DNA from: Kitasatospora xanthocidica
GTDB taxonomy: Bacteria; Actinomycetota; Actinomycetes; Streptomycetales; Streptomycetaceae
Length of the DNA: 64,000 nucleotides
NCBI RefSeq assembly: GCF_014656195.1
Contig: NZ_BNBY01000008.1
Span: 304,396 to 368,395 of the forward strand
Direction of reading: 5' to 3'
Both the position numbers and the translations under genes were made by a program. Positions 26,135-34,121 of this stretch are shown one piece after another (position 1 is the first letter of the stretch; each line of letters starts with the position of its first letter). Below the pieces are notes generated by a model that had not been told where the DNA came from, did no database searches, and saw only the letters and a list, made by a program, of their open reading frames with translations.

Positions 26135-26230
26135 CGCGACCCGGTGCCGGTCGGGCCGATCTGCCACACCCCGCTCCGGACCGAGCCACACCCTCGGTCC
26201 GGCGCCCTGATCGAGGAGGCGACCGCCGCC

Positions 26231-27394
26231 ATGACCCCCTCCCCTGTGAAAGCCGTGGAGCGACAGCTGCCCAGCGAGGAGGCCCGCGAGCTGCTGAGCC
26301 TCACCCGGGACCTGGTCCAGCGCGAGCTGCAGCCGCGCGCGGCGGAGGACGAGGCCGCCGGCCGCTTCCCGCGGGAGGTCTTCCGCACCCTCGGCGAGGC
26401 CGGCCTGCTCTCCCTCCCGTACGGCGAGGAGCACGGCGGCGGCGAGCAGCCCTACGAGGTCTACCTGCAGGTGCTGGAGGAGCTCGCGGCCGGCTGGCTG
26501 GCCATCGGCCTCGGCGTCAGCGTGCACACCCTCTCCTGCCACGCGCTGGCCACCTTCGGCACCGACGAGCAGCGCGCCAAGTGGCTGCCCGGCATGCTCT
26601 CCGGCGACCAGCTCGGCGCCTACTGCCTCTCCGAGCCGCAGTCCGGCTCGGACGCGGCCGCGCTGCGCACCCGCGCCGACCTCGACGGCGAGGCGTACGT
26701 GGTGAACGGCACCAAGGCGTGGATCACCCACGGCGGACAGGCCGACTTCTACAGCGCCCTGGTGCGCACCGGCGGCGAGGGCGCCAAGGGCATCAGCTGC
26801 CTGCTGGTCCCCGGCACCCAGCAGGGCCTCTCGGCGGCCCCGCCGGAGCACAAGATGGGCATGCGCTCCTCGCCGACCGCCCAGCTGCACTTCGACGGCG
26901 CCCGGGTCCCCCGCGAGCGGCTGGTCGGCGAGGAGGGCCAGGGCTTCCAGATCGCGCTCGCCGCGCTGGACTCCGGCCGGCTCGGCATCGCCGCCTGCGC
27001 GATCGGTGTCGCCCAGGCCGCGCTCGACCTCGCGGTCGACTACGCGCGCACCCGGCGCCAGTTCGGCCGCCCGATCGCCGACTTCCAGGGCCTGTCCTTC
27101 ATGCTCGCCGACATGGCCACCCAGATCGAGGCCGGCCGCGCGCTGTACCTGTCCGCCGCGCGCCTGAAGGACGCGGGCCGCCCGTTCTCGAAGGAGGCGG
27201 CGATGGCCAAGCTGTTCTGCACCGACACGGCGATGCGGGTGACCACCGACGCCGTCCAGGTGCTCGGCGGCTACGGCTACACCCAGGACTTCCCGGCCGA
27301 GCGCTTCATGCGCGAGGCCAAGGTGTTGCAGATCGTCGAGGGGACCAACCAGATCCAGCGCCTGGTGATCGGCCGCCACCTCACCAAGGGCTGA
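26231..27394 (+). CDS. Acyl-CoA dehydrogenase
   Basis: A 387-residue FAD flavoprotein that introduces the alpha-beta double bond into acyl-CoA. Signatures include CLSEPQSGSDAAALRTRA (FAD and substrate binding), LGIAACAIGVAQAALDLAVD, RRQFGRPIADFQ and the C-terminal VLGGYGYTQDFPAERFMRE...IVEGTNQIQRLVIGR, where the glutamate of VEGT is the usual catalytic base. ATG 26231 lies after GAGGAGG. Acyl chain preference cannot be read off. Confidence 0.94.
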   Translation: MTPSPVKAVERQLPSEEARELLSLTRDLVQRELQPRAAEDEAAGRFPREVFRTLGEAGLLSLPYGEEHGGGEQPYEVYLQVLEELAAGWLAIGLGVSVHTLSCHALATFGTDEQRAKWLPGMLSGDQLGAYCLSEPQSGSDAAALRTRADLDGEAYVVNGTKAWITHGGQADFYSALVRTGGEGAKGISCLLVPGTQQGLSAAPPEHKMGMRSSPTAQLHFDGARVPRERLVGEEGQGFQIALAALDSGRLGIAACAIGVAQAALDLAVDYARTRRQFGRPIADFQGLSFMLADMATQIEAGRALYLSAARLKDAGRPFSKEAAMAKLFCTDTAMRVTTDAVQVLGGYGYTQDFPAERFMREAKVLQIVEGTNQIQRLVIGRHLTKG

Positions 27395-27417
27395 CCCCCC
27401 GGGGGGCTCGCGTACGG

Positions 27418-27458
27418 CCTCCGGCCGTCACTCCAGGGTGCGGAGTGACGGCCGGAGG
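27418..27458. terminator. Bidirectional terminator, 17-bp stem
   Basis: CCTCCGGCCGTCACTCC pairs perfectly with GGAGTGACGGCCGGAGG around a seven-base loop, between the convergent acyl-CoA dehydrogenase and the next gene. Confidence 0.85.
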
Positions 27459-27499
27459 CGTTCCTGGCGGAGCGTCGGCCCGGGGCCCCGGGCGGGAGG

Positions 27500-27991
27500 T
27501 CAGCGCCGGACGAGCCGGCGGCGCTGCTCCGGGATCGACCGCAGCGCGGCGACGGTCGGGACGGGCACGGCGGGCACCGTCGCGTCGACCACGGCCATCC
27601 GCACCGGGCGGTCCGCCACCGCGTGCGAGAACGGCTGGGTGCGCCAGTCCAGCCCGTTCGGGAGCTTGAACAGCGTGTCGAACGCGGTGGGCTCGGCGTC
27701 CTCCGGCGTCTCCACCTCCGCGAGGTCGTCCGTGGGCGTGCCCGAACCGGGGCAGATCGCGGGGGTGAAGGGGTTCCAGGCGGTCGGCAGCAGGGCGTGC
27801 TGGGGGAGCCGCTCCTCGTCCGCCACCAGCGCGATCGGGCGGCGGCAGTCGGGGCAGTTGACCCGGAAGACGTCCCAGTTCTCGGCCTCGCCGGGGTCGG
27901 TGCCCGGCGCGTGGTCGACCGCGAGGTCGTCGCGGCCGGACACATCGTCGATCTCGTCGGCGCCCAGCGCGCGCTGGTCAGTAGCAGGCAT
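27500..27991 (-). CDS. Hypothetical protein with a CPDC motif
   Basis: A 163-residue protein that I cannot assign. After an acidic N-terminal part it has VNCPDCRRPIALVADEERLPQHALLPT, which resembles half of a zinc ribbon; the C terminus is basic (PEQRRRLVRR). Only one CxxC is present, so metal binding would need a partner or dimer. ATG 27991 follows a GGGGGATC ribosome-like site. It is divergent from the Lrp gene. Confidence 0.6.
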   Translation of the reverse strand: MPATDQRALGADEIDDVSGRDDLAVDHAPGTDPGEAENWDVFRVNCPDCRRPIALVADEERLPQHALLPTAWNPFTPAICPGSGTPTDDLAEVETPEDAEPTAFDTLFKLPNGLDWRTQPFSHAVADRPVRMAVVDATVPAVPVPTVAALRSIPEQRRRLVRR

Positions 27992-28206
27992 GAGGATCCC
28001 CCTAGGATCGGGCCCGGCATGGTCGTCCAGGGCCACAACCAGCACTTCCCTGTGATCCGGGCTCATAACCCTGCGGTGTTGTGCACCGTGATGCACCGGG
28101 TGTGTCCTTGGCCACACCTCGCGCCACATTCACCCGGCACGTGCCCGCCTGGCACCTGCGAGCACCGCCCGTGCCACCGCGTGCGCCCCCCGTGCTCCCG
28201 ACCGGG

Positions 28207-28212
28207 TAGGTT
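28207..28212 (+). promoter_or_regulatory. -10 box (TAGGTT) of the Lrp-family gene
   Basis: TAGGTT ends eight bases before the GTG at 28221, the leaderless spacing. Upstream, GGTGTG-N8-CACACC (28099-28118) and GGCACGTGCC (28137-28146) are dyads where an autoregulator could bind. Confidence 0.5.
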
Positions 28213-28220
28213 TGCGGACT

Positions 28221-28661
28221 GTGGAGGATCTCGACCAACGCATCGTCCAGCTGCTCCTAGAGGACGGCCGGATGAGCTACACGGACCTGGGCAAGGCCAC
28301 CGGCCTGTCCACCTCGGCGGTGCACCAGCGCGTGCGCCGCCTCGAACAGCGCGGGGTGATCCGCGGCTACACCGCGATCATCGACCCCGACTCCGTCGAC
28401 CTGGCGCTGACCGCGTTCATCTCGGTCAAACCCTTCGACCCCAGCGCCCCGGACGACACCCCGGAGCGGCTGGCCGGCCTGCCCGAGATCGAGGCCTGCC
28501 ACAGCGTCGCCGGGGACGAGAACTACATCCTCAAGGTCCGGGTCGGCGCCCCGGGCGACCTGGAGGACCTGCTCGCCCGCATCCGCAGCGCCGCCGGAGT
28601 CTCCACCCGCACCACCGTCGTCCTCTCCACCCCGTACGAGGCACGACCCCCGAAGCTCTGA
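28221..28661 (+). CDS. Lrp/AsnC-family transcriptional regulator
   Basis: A 146-residue Lrp-type regulator. The HTH is near the start (LDQRIVQLLLEDGRMSYTDLGKATGLSTSAVHQRVRRLEQRGVI); the C-terminal RAM domain has FISVKPF, the gating ACHSVAGDENYILKVRV block and TRTTVVLSTPYE. Relatives sense amino acids. The GTG at 28221 is preferred over a TTG at 28212 because it fits the leaderless promoter and the normal Lrp length. The amidohydrolase 31 bases downstream may be co-transcribed. Confidence 0.93.
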   Translation: MEDLDQRIVQLLLEDGRMSYTDLGKATGLSTSAVHQRVRRLEQRGVIRGYTAIIDPDSVDLALTAFISVKPFDPSAPDDTPERLAGLPEIEACHSVAGDENYILKVRVGAPGDLEDLLARIRSAAGVSTRTTVVLSTPYEARPPKL

Positions 28662-28692
28662 GCGCGAAGGGCCGAGGTGCAGACTTAGCGGC

Positions 28693-30300
28693 ATGACCGA
28701 ACGCGACACCCGGACCGTCCTGCTGCGCGGCGGCGCCGTCTACAGCCCCGCCGACCCCTTCGCCACCGCGATGCTCGTGGAGGGCGAGCACATCGCCTGG
28801 GTCGGCAGCGACGGCGCCGCCGAGGCGTACGCCGCGACCGCCGACGAGATCGTCGAGCTGGACGGCGCCCTGGTCACCCCCGCCTTCGTGGACGCCCACG
28901 TGCACGCCACCGCCGCCGGTCTGGCGCTCACCGGCCTCGACCTCACCGGCAGCCCCTCGCTGGCCGCCACCCTGGCCGCCGTCACCGCCTTCGTCGACGC
29001 GCGGGCCGAGCCCGGCGGGGTGCTGATCGGCCACGGCTGGGACGAGACCGGCTGGCCCGAGGGCCGCCCGCCCACGCTCGCCGAACTCGACGCCGCCGCC
29101 AGGGGCGCCGCGCTCTACCTCTCCCGCACCGACGTGCACTCCGCGCTCGCCACCACCGCCCTGCGCGCCCTCACCGAGGGCCTCGCCGAGCGGCCCGGGT
29201 ACGACGACGAGGCCCCGCTCACCAAGGACGCCCACCACGCCGTCCGGCGGACCGCGCTGGCCCGCCTCACCCCCGAGCAGCGCCGCCGCGCCCAGCGCGC
29301 CACCCTGTCCCGCGCCGCCGAACTCGGCATCGGCGCCCTGCACGAGTGCGCCGGCCCGGAGATCTCCTCCGAGCAGGACCTGGCCGCCCTGCTGGACCTG
29401 GCCGCCGACCGCGAGGGGCCCGAAGTCTTCGGCTACTGGGGCGAGTTGGGCGGGGTCGAGACGGCCCGCCGGCTCGGCGCGGTGGGCGCCGGAGGCGACC
29501 TCTTCGTGGACGGCGCGATCGGCTCGCACACCGCCTGCCTGCACACCCCGTACGCCGACGCCGAGCACACCGGCACCGCCTACCTGACCGCCGAGCAGGT
29601 CGCCGACCACGTCGCCGCCTGCACCGAGGCCGGGCTGCAGGCCGGCTTCCACGCCATCGGCGACGCGGCCGTGGCGGCCGTCGTCGAGGGCGTCCGGGCG
29701 GCCGGCGAGCGGGTCGGCGCCGGCCGGGTCAGGGCCATGCGCCACCGCGTCGAGCACGCCGAGTCGCTGGACGACAAGACGATCGCCGCCTTCGCCGAGC
29801 TCGGCCTCACCGCCTCCGTCCAGCCCGCCTTCGACGCCGCCTGGGGCGGCTCGGAGGGCATGTACGTCCAGCGCCTGGGTGCCGACCGGGCGGCCGCCCT
29901 CAACCCCTTCGCCGCCCTGCTGCGGGCCGGCGTCCCGCTGGCCTTCGGCTCGGACACCCCGGTCACCCCGCTCGACCCCTGGGGCACCGTCCGCGCCGCG
30001 GCCTTCCACCGGACCCTGGACCACCGGATCTCGGTCCGCGCCGCCTTCACGGCCCACACCCGCGGCGGCTGGCGCGCCATCGGCCGGGACCAGGACGGCG
30101 TGCTGGTGCCCGGCGCGGTCGCCAGTTACGCGATCTGGGCCGCCGCCGAGTTGGTCGTCCAGGCCCCCGACTCCCGGGTGGCCGGCTGGTCCACCGACCC
30201 GCGCTCCGGCACCCCCGGCCTGCCCGACCTCACCCCGGGCCACCCGCTGCCGACCTGCCTGCGCACGGTGGTCCGCGGCCGCACCGTGCACCAGCGCTGA
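28693..30300 (+). CDS. Amidohydrolase 3 family protein (YtcJ-like)
   Basis: A 535-residue metal-dependent hydrolase of the amidohydrolase superfamily. DAHVHATAAG carries the first HxH; ALHECAGPE and GFHAIGDAAV supply later ligands; FGSDTPVTPLDPW carries the conserved aspartate. YtcJ-type enzymes have undefined substrates; N-formyl or imide compounds are suspected. It follows the Lrp gene by 31 bases on the same strand. Confidence 0.88.
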   Translation: MTERDTRTVLLRGGAVYSPADPFATAMLVEGEHIAWVGSDGAAEAYAATADEIVELDGALVTPAFVDAHVHATAAGLALTGLDLTGSPSLAATLAAVTAFVDARAEPGGVLIGHGWDETGWPEGRPPTLAELDAAARGAALYLSRTDVHSALATTALRALTEGLAERPGYDDEAPLTKDAHHAVRRTALARLTPEQRRRAQRATLSRAAELGIGALHECAGPEISSEQDLAALLDLAADREGPEVFGYWGELGGVETARRLGAVGAGGDLFVDGAIGSHTACLHTPYADAEHTGTAYLTAEQVADHVAACTEAGLQAGFHAIGDAAVAAVVEGVRAAGERVGAGRVRAMRHRVEHAESLDDKTIAAFAELGLTASVQPAFDAAWGGSEGMYVQRLGADRAAALNPFAALLRAGVPLAFGSDTPVTPLDPWGTVRAAAFHRTLDHRISVRAAFTAHTRGGWRAIGRDQDGVLVPGAVASYAIWAAAELVVQAPDSRVAGWSTDPRSGTPGLPDLTPGHPLPTCLRTVVRGRTVHQR

Positions 30301-30361
30301 AGCCCGTTCCGGCAGGCCGGACAGGGCGCTTAATCGGATGAGGGCGCCGGGTACCGGCCCG

Positions 30362-30367
30362 TAGGTT
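30362..30367 (+). promoter_or_regulatory. -10 box (TAGGTT) of the acetyltransferase gene
   Basis: Identical to the Lrp -10 box and seven bases from the ATG at 30375; leaderless arrangement with no ribosome site. Confidence 0.5.
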
Positions 30368-30374
30368 GATCACC

Positions 30375-30830
30375 ATGACGACCGACCCGCTGGTACCCGC
30401 CGACTTCACCGTCCCGCGCGAGCTGCTCGCCCCGGAGTTCCGCCTGGAGCCCCTGGGCGAGCGGCACAACGCCTCCGACCACGCCGCCTGGACCGGCAGC
30501 ATCGAGCACATCCGCGCCACCCCCGGCTTCGTCGGCCGGAACTGGCCGCCCGTCGAGGGCATGGCGCCGGAGCGGAACCTGGCCGACCTGCGCCGCCACG
30601 CCGCCGACTTCGCCGCCCGCACCGGCTTCACCTACACCGTCCTGGAGCCGGCCGGCGCGGAGGTGATCGGCTGCGTCTACATCTACCCGGACCGCGAGGA
30701 GCCCTCGGCGGTCTCGGTCAGCTCCTGGGTCCGCGCCGACCGCGCCCACCTGGACGCCCCGCTCCACCACGCCGTCTCGGACTGGCTCGCCGACTGGCCG
30801 CTGGGCCCGATCCGCTACGCCGAGCGCTGA
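30375..30830 (+). CDS. GNAT-like N-acetyltransferase
   Basis: A 151-residue protein with GNAT features: FRLEPLGERHNASDHAAW at the N terminus and FTYTVLEPAGAEVIGCVYIYPD for the central strands; the usual acetyl-CoA pyrophosphate loop (Q/RxxGxG/A) is not obvious. It may be a diverged or minimal acetyltransferase. ATG 30375 is chosen over TTG 30366, which lies inside the -10 box. Confidence 0.7.
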   Translation: MTTDPLVPADFTVPRELLAPEFRLEPLGERHNASDHAAWTGSIEHIRATPGFVGRNWPPVEGMAPERNLADLRRHAADFAARTGFTYTVLEPAGAEVIGCVYIYPDREEPSAVSVSSWVRADRAHLDAPLHHAVSDWLADWPLGPIRYAER

Positions 30831-30991
30831 CCGCCCGGGCGGGGGAGAACAGTTCCACTGAACGGGGCCGGTGAACGGGGCCGAACGGGTCGGCCCCGGC
30901 CCCGGCACCCTCACCTCACGTCCCACCGATGTTCCGGGGTACCTTCTTCGCACAGCGTCCGAACAGCAAGCCCCAGGAAGATGGTGCGCCG

Positions 30992-32638
30992 GTGGCCATT
31001 CCCGTCACCCAGGAGCGGTCGGGGACCGTGCCCGAGCCCCAGGAACCGGCACCCCGACCGGGCCGGGGCGCCCGCGCCCTCAACAAGGTCCGCGCCGGGC
31101 TGCCCCGGACCGGCCTGGCGGCCCTGGCCGGCCTGCTGCTCGCCCTCGCCTTCCCGCCGTACGACCTCTGGCCGCTGTCGCTGCTCGGTGTCGCCGCGCT
31201 CTCGCTGCTCACCCGGGGCCGCACCGTCCGCCAGGGCCTGTGGACGGGCTTCGCCTTCGGCCTGCCGTTCTTCCTGATGCTGCTCAGCTGGCTGCGGGTG
31301 GTCGGCTGGGACGCCACGATCGGCCTGTCCGTCGTCGAGGCGCTGTTCCTGGCCCTGCTCGGCGGCGCACTGGCCGTCACCTCCCGGCTGCCGGCCTGGC
31401 CGCTCTGGGCGGCCTGCCTGTGGATCACCCAGGAGTGGGCCCGTGACCGGCTGCCGCTCGGCGGCTTCCCCTGGGGCCGACTCGCCTTCGCCAACACCGC
31501 CACCCCGTACACCCCGCTGGCCGCGCTCGGCGGCGCGCCGCTGGTCACCTTCGCGGTGGCGCTGTCCGGCGCCCTGCTCGCCTGGGCCGTGCCGCGCCTG
31601 CGCGGGCCGCGCAAGGCTCCCGGGGCGGCCGCGCTGGCGGCGCTCGGCGCGGTGGGCCCGCTGGTGGCCGGCTACCTCGTCCCGGTGCCGACGGCCGCGG
31701 CCGACACCGTGAAGGTCGCGATCGTCCAGGGCAACGTGCCCAACCCGGGCATGGACTTCCTGGGCCGCCCGATGATGGTCCTCAACAACCACGCCTCGGC
31801 CACCGAGCGCCTCGCCGCCGACATCGCGGCCGGCAAGGTCGAGCGCCCGGACGTCGTGATCTGGCCGGAGAACTCCTCCGACCTCGACCCGTTCAGCGAC
31901 CCGCTGGCCCGTCAGCGGATCGACGAGGCCGTCCGGGCGATCGGCGTGCCGACCCTGGTCGGCACCCTGGTGGACGGCCCGGACGCCCAGCACGTCCAGA
32001 ACGAGGGCATCGTCTGGGACCCGCAGACCGGCCCCGGCGCCTCCTACACCAAGCAGCACCCCGTCCCGTTCGGCGAGTACGTGCCCTTCCGCGCCCAGCT
32101 GATGAAGGTGATCACCCGCCTCCAGCGGGTCGCCCGGGACTTCTACCCCGGCGACCACAACGGCGTGATGCAGCTCGGCCCGGCCCGGATCGGCGACGTC
32201 ATCTGCTTCGAGGTGGCCTACGACGAGATCGTCCGCGACACCGTGGACAGCGGCGCCCGGGTCCTGGTCGTCCAGACCAACAACGCGACCTACGCCAAGA
32301 CCGGCCAGCCCGAGCAGCAGCTCGCGATGAGCCGGCTGCGGGCGGTCGAGCACGGCCGGGCGGTGCTGATCGCCGCCACCAGCGGCATCAGCGCGGTGAT
32401 CTCCCCGGACGGCACCGTCCAGCAGCGCACCGAGGAGCTGACCCCGGCCGAGCTGTCGGCGACCGTCCCGCTGCGCGACGGCACCACGGTGGCCGACCGG
32501 GTCGGCGCCGCCCCGGAGTGGACGCTGGCGATCGGCGGCCTGCTGGCCTGCGCCGCCGCGGTGCTGGTCGGGCGCCGCCGCAAGGGTGCCTCCGGAACAC
32601 CGGCCGGGCGGGATTCGTTGGACCAGGTGGTGCCGTAG
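30992..32638 (+). CDS. lnt: Apolipoprotein N-acyltransferase
   Basis: A 548-residue Lnt that adds the third acyl chain to the N-terminal cysteine of lipoproteins. The N-terminal half has about seven membrane helices (GLAALAGLLLALAFPPYDLW onward); the C-terminal half is a nitrilase-like domain with the catalytic glutamate in VIWPENSSDLDP, lysine in YTKQHPVPFGEYVP and cysteine in GDVICFEVAYD. Two further membrane helices close it. GTG 30992 has AGGAAG 11 bases upstream; ATG 30929 is an alternative that adds 21 residues. Confidence 0.92.
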   Translation: MAIPVTQERSGTVPEPQEPAPRPGRGARALNKVRAGLPRTGLAALAGLLLALAFPPYDLWPLSLLGVAALSLLTRGRTVRQGLWTGFAFGLPFFLMLLSWLRVVGWDATIGLSVVEALFLALLGGALAVTSRLPAWPLWAACLWITQEWARDRLPLGGFPWGRLAFANTATPYTPLAALGGAPLVTFAVALSGALLAWAVPRLRGPRKAPGAAALAALGAVGPLVAGYLVPVPTAAADTVKVAIVQGNVPNPGMDFLGRPMMVLNNHASATERLAADIAAGKVERPDVVIWPENSSDLDPFSDPLARQRIDEAVRAIGVPTLVGTLVDGPDAQHVQNEGIVWDPQTGPGASYTKQHPVPFGEYVPFRAQLMKVITRLQRVARDFYPGDHNGVMQLGPARIGDVICFEVAYDEIVRDTVDSGARVLVVQTNNATYAKTGQPEQQLAMSRLRAVEHGRAVLIAATSGISAVISPDGTVQQRTEELTPAELSATVPLRDGTTVADRVGAAPEWTLAIGGLLACAAAVLVGRRRKGASGTPAGRDSLDQVVP

Positions 32639-32693
32639 CCGGCCCGGACCTCCCGTGCGGCGCGCAGAGCACCGCTGGGAGTGGATCCGTACC

Positions 32694-33272
32694 GTGACGC
32701 AGCAAGCTACCCCCACCCGTCCGGCCCCGCGCGGCAGGCTCCGCCGGGTGCTGCCGCTGCTGGTGACCGCCTGGCTGGTGCTGGAGATCTGGCTGCTGGT
32801 CCAGGTCGGCTCGTGGCTGGGCGGTCTCACCGTCCTGCTGCTGCTCGTCGCCGGCGCCCTGATCGGCGGCTCACTGATCAAGCGGGCCGGGCTGAAGGCG
32901 CTGTCGGCGGCGATCGAGCAGAGCAAGAACCCGCAGTCCGAGCAGCCGCAGACGGGCACCAGCATGACGGTGCTGGCGGGCGTGCTGCTGATCGTCCCCG
33001 GCTTCCTGTCGGACCTGGTGGCCCTGACCCTGCTCTTCCCGCCGACCCGGGCGCTCTGGCGGGCGGCCGGGCGCCGGCTCGCCGACAAGGCGCTCCGCAG
33101 CACCGGGGCGGTCGGCGCGGACGCGTTCGCGGACGCCGTGCGGCTGCAGGAGCAGATGCGCATCCACCGCCCGGACGGCAAGGTGATCCAGGGCGAGGTC
33201 GTCGAGCCCGGGGCCGGCCCGCGCGGCCCGCAGGGCCCGGACACCACCTACCGCCCGCCGATCACCGGCTGA
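32694..33272 (+). CDS. fxsA: FxsA family membrane protein
   Basis: A 192-residue FxsA-like protein with two hydrophobic segments before residue 60 and a third after 90 (SMTVLAGVLLIVPGFLSDLVALTLLFP), the family hallmark being the GxxLIVPGFLSD block. E. coli FxsA affects phage F exclusion; the actinobacterial role is not known. It follows lnt on the same strand. GTG 32694 is used; the ribosome site is weak. Confidence 0.87.
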   Translation: MTQQATPTRPAPRGRLRRVLPLLVTAWLVLEIWLLVQVGSWLGGLTVLLLLVAGALIGGSLIKRAGLKALSAAIEQSKNPQSEQPQTGTSMTVLAGVLLIVPGFLSDLVALTLLFPPTRALWRAAGRRLADKALRSTGAVGADAFADAVRLQEQMRIHRPDGKVIQGEVVEPGAGPRGPQGPDTTYRPPITG

Positions 33273-33397
33273 CACCACCGACCGACACCGGTCACCGAAC
33301 CGCCACCCGTCCACCGGGCGACGCCGACCCCCCCGGTCGGCCGTCGCCCGGTCGGCCGTGCGCCACCGGGGGCGACGGCCGCGCCGGGACCGGACAA

Positions 33398-33435
33398 CGC
33401 GAAAGGGACCCTGGAAACCAGGGTCCCTTTTCGCG
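33398..33435. terminator. Bidirectional intrinsic terminator
   Basis: GAAAGGGACCCTGG / CCAGGGTCCCTTTT, a stem of about 14 bp with an AAA loop, flanked by CGCG on both sides. The A and T runs make it a good terminator both for fxsA (plus) and rbpA (minus). Confidence 0.92.
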
Positions 33436-33461
33436 TCCTCCCGCACGGGGCGGGAGCGAGG

Positions 33462-33836
33462 TCAGGCGCTCTTACGGGTGTCCCGCGGGTGTACCGCGAG
33501 GTTCATCCCGCCGGAGCGGAGCACGGCCAGCCGTTCGGCCAGCACCTCCTCCAACTCCTCGCGCGTCCGGCGCTCCATCAGCATGTCCCAATGGGTGCGC
33601 GTCGGCTTGGTCTTCTTCTCTTCCGGCTCGTCGCCGTCGAGAAGCGCTGCCTCCTGGCCACAGAAGCGACATTCCCAGGTCGCGGGGATCTCCGCCTCGA
33701 CCGAGAAAGGAACCTCGAATCGGTGTCCGTTCTGACATGCGTACTCGACGGTCTGGCGGGGAGCCAGATCGATACCGCGGTCGGTCTCGTAGCTAGTGGC
33801 CCCGAGTCGCGTGCCGCGGAGAGCTCGCTCGCTCAT
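33462..33836 (-). CDS. rbpA: RNA polymerase-binding protein RbpA
   Basis: A 124-residue RbpA, which binds the housekeeping sigma factor and RNA polymerase and stabilises open complexes. The core zinc-type fold is seen in YACQNGHRFEVPFSVEAEIPATWECRFCG (C, H, CxxC), the basic linker in EEKKTKPTRTHWDMLMERRT, and the sigma-interaction helix in REELEEVLAERLAVLRSGG. In Streptomyces it is induced by disulfide stress through SigR, and a perfect SigR-type promoter stands upstream here. Confidence 0.97.
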   Translation of the reverse strand: MSERALRGTRLGATSYETDRGIDLAPRQTVEYACQNGHRFEVPFSVEAEIPATWECRFCGQEAALLDGDEPEEKKTKPTRTHWDMLMERRTREELEEVLAERLAVLRSGGMNLAVHPRDTRKSA

Positions 33837-33899
33837 GAATCGTGCCTCCCGGGCTTATGGCCCACAGGACTAGTGGTCGCTGTTCTTCGTCGTTCGGTC

Positions 33900-33925
33900 A
33901 ACGCTCGGCTTCCGACGAAGATTCC
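33900..33925 (-). promoter_or_regulatory. SigR-type promoter of rbpA
   Basis: On the minus strand GGGAAT (ATTCCC at 33921-33926) is followed by 18 bases and GTT (AAC at 33900-33902). This is the GGAAT-N18-GTT consensus recognised by the oxidative-stress sigma factor SigR, about 64 bases before the rbpA ATG. Confidence 0.8.
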
Positions 33926-33987
33926 CGTCCCGGGACATGCGTCGTCTGTTGTGCCGCCCCTGTTTGTACCCACCTGCGCCCGATTTG

Positions 33988-34041
33988 TCACATCTGGCCG
34001 GTGATATCACCCCGGGTGTCACCTATTTCACATCTGGTGAT
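33988..34041. repeat. Cluster of TCACC/GGTGA boxes upstream of rbpA
   Basis: TCACATCTGG occurs at 33988 and again 40 bases later at 34028; between them are the palindrome GGTGATATCACC (34000-34011) and GGTGTCACC (34015-34023). It may mark a second rbpA promoter with operators, or the end of sffA transcription. Confidence 0.5.
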
Positions 34042-34121
34042 CGTGCGGACTTTCTGTGACGAGCGTACCGGGACGGGTTCCGGAGGCTTCAGCCGACCCC
34101 GGCCCGGAGCCGGGAGGCCGG

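Noticed and set aside
30366-30374. TTG start for the acetyltransferase
   Set aside because: It lies inside the likely -10 box; the ATG at 30375 fits better.
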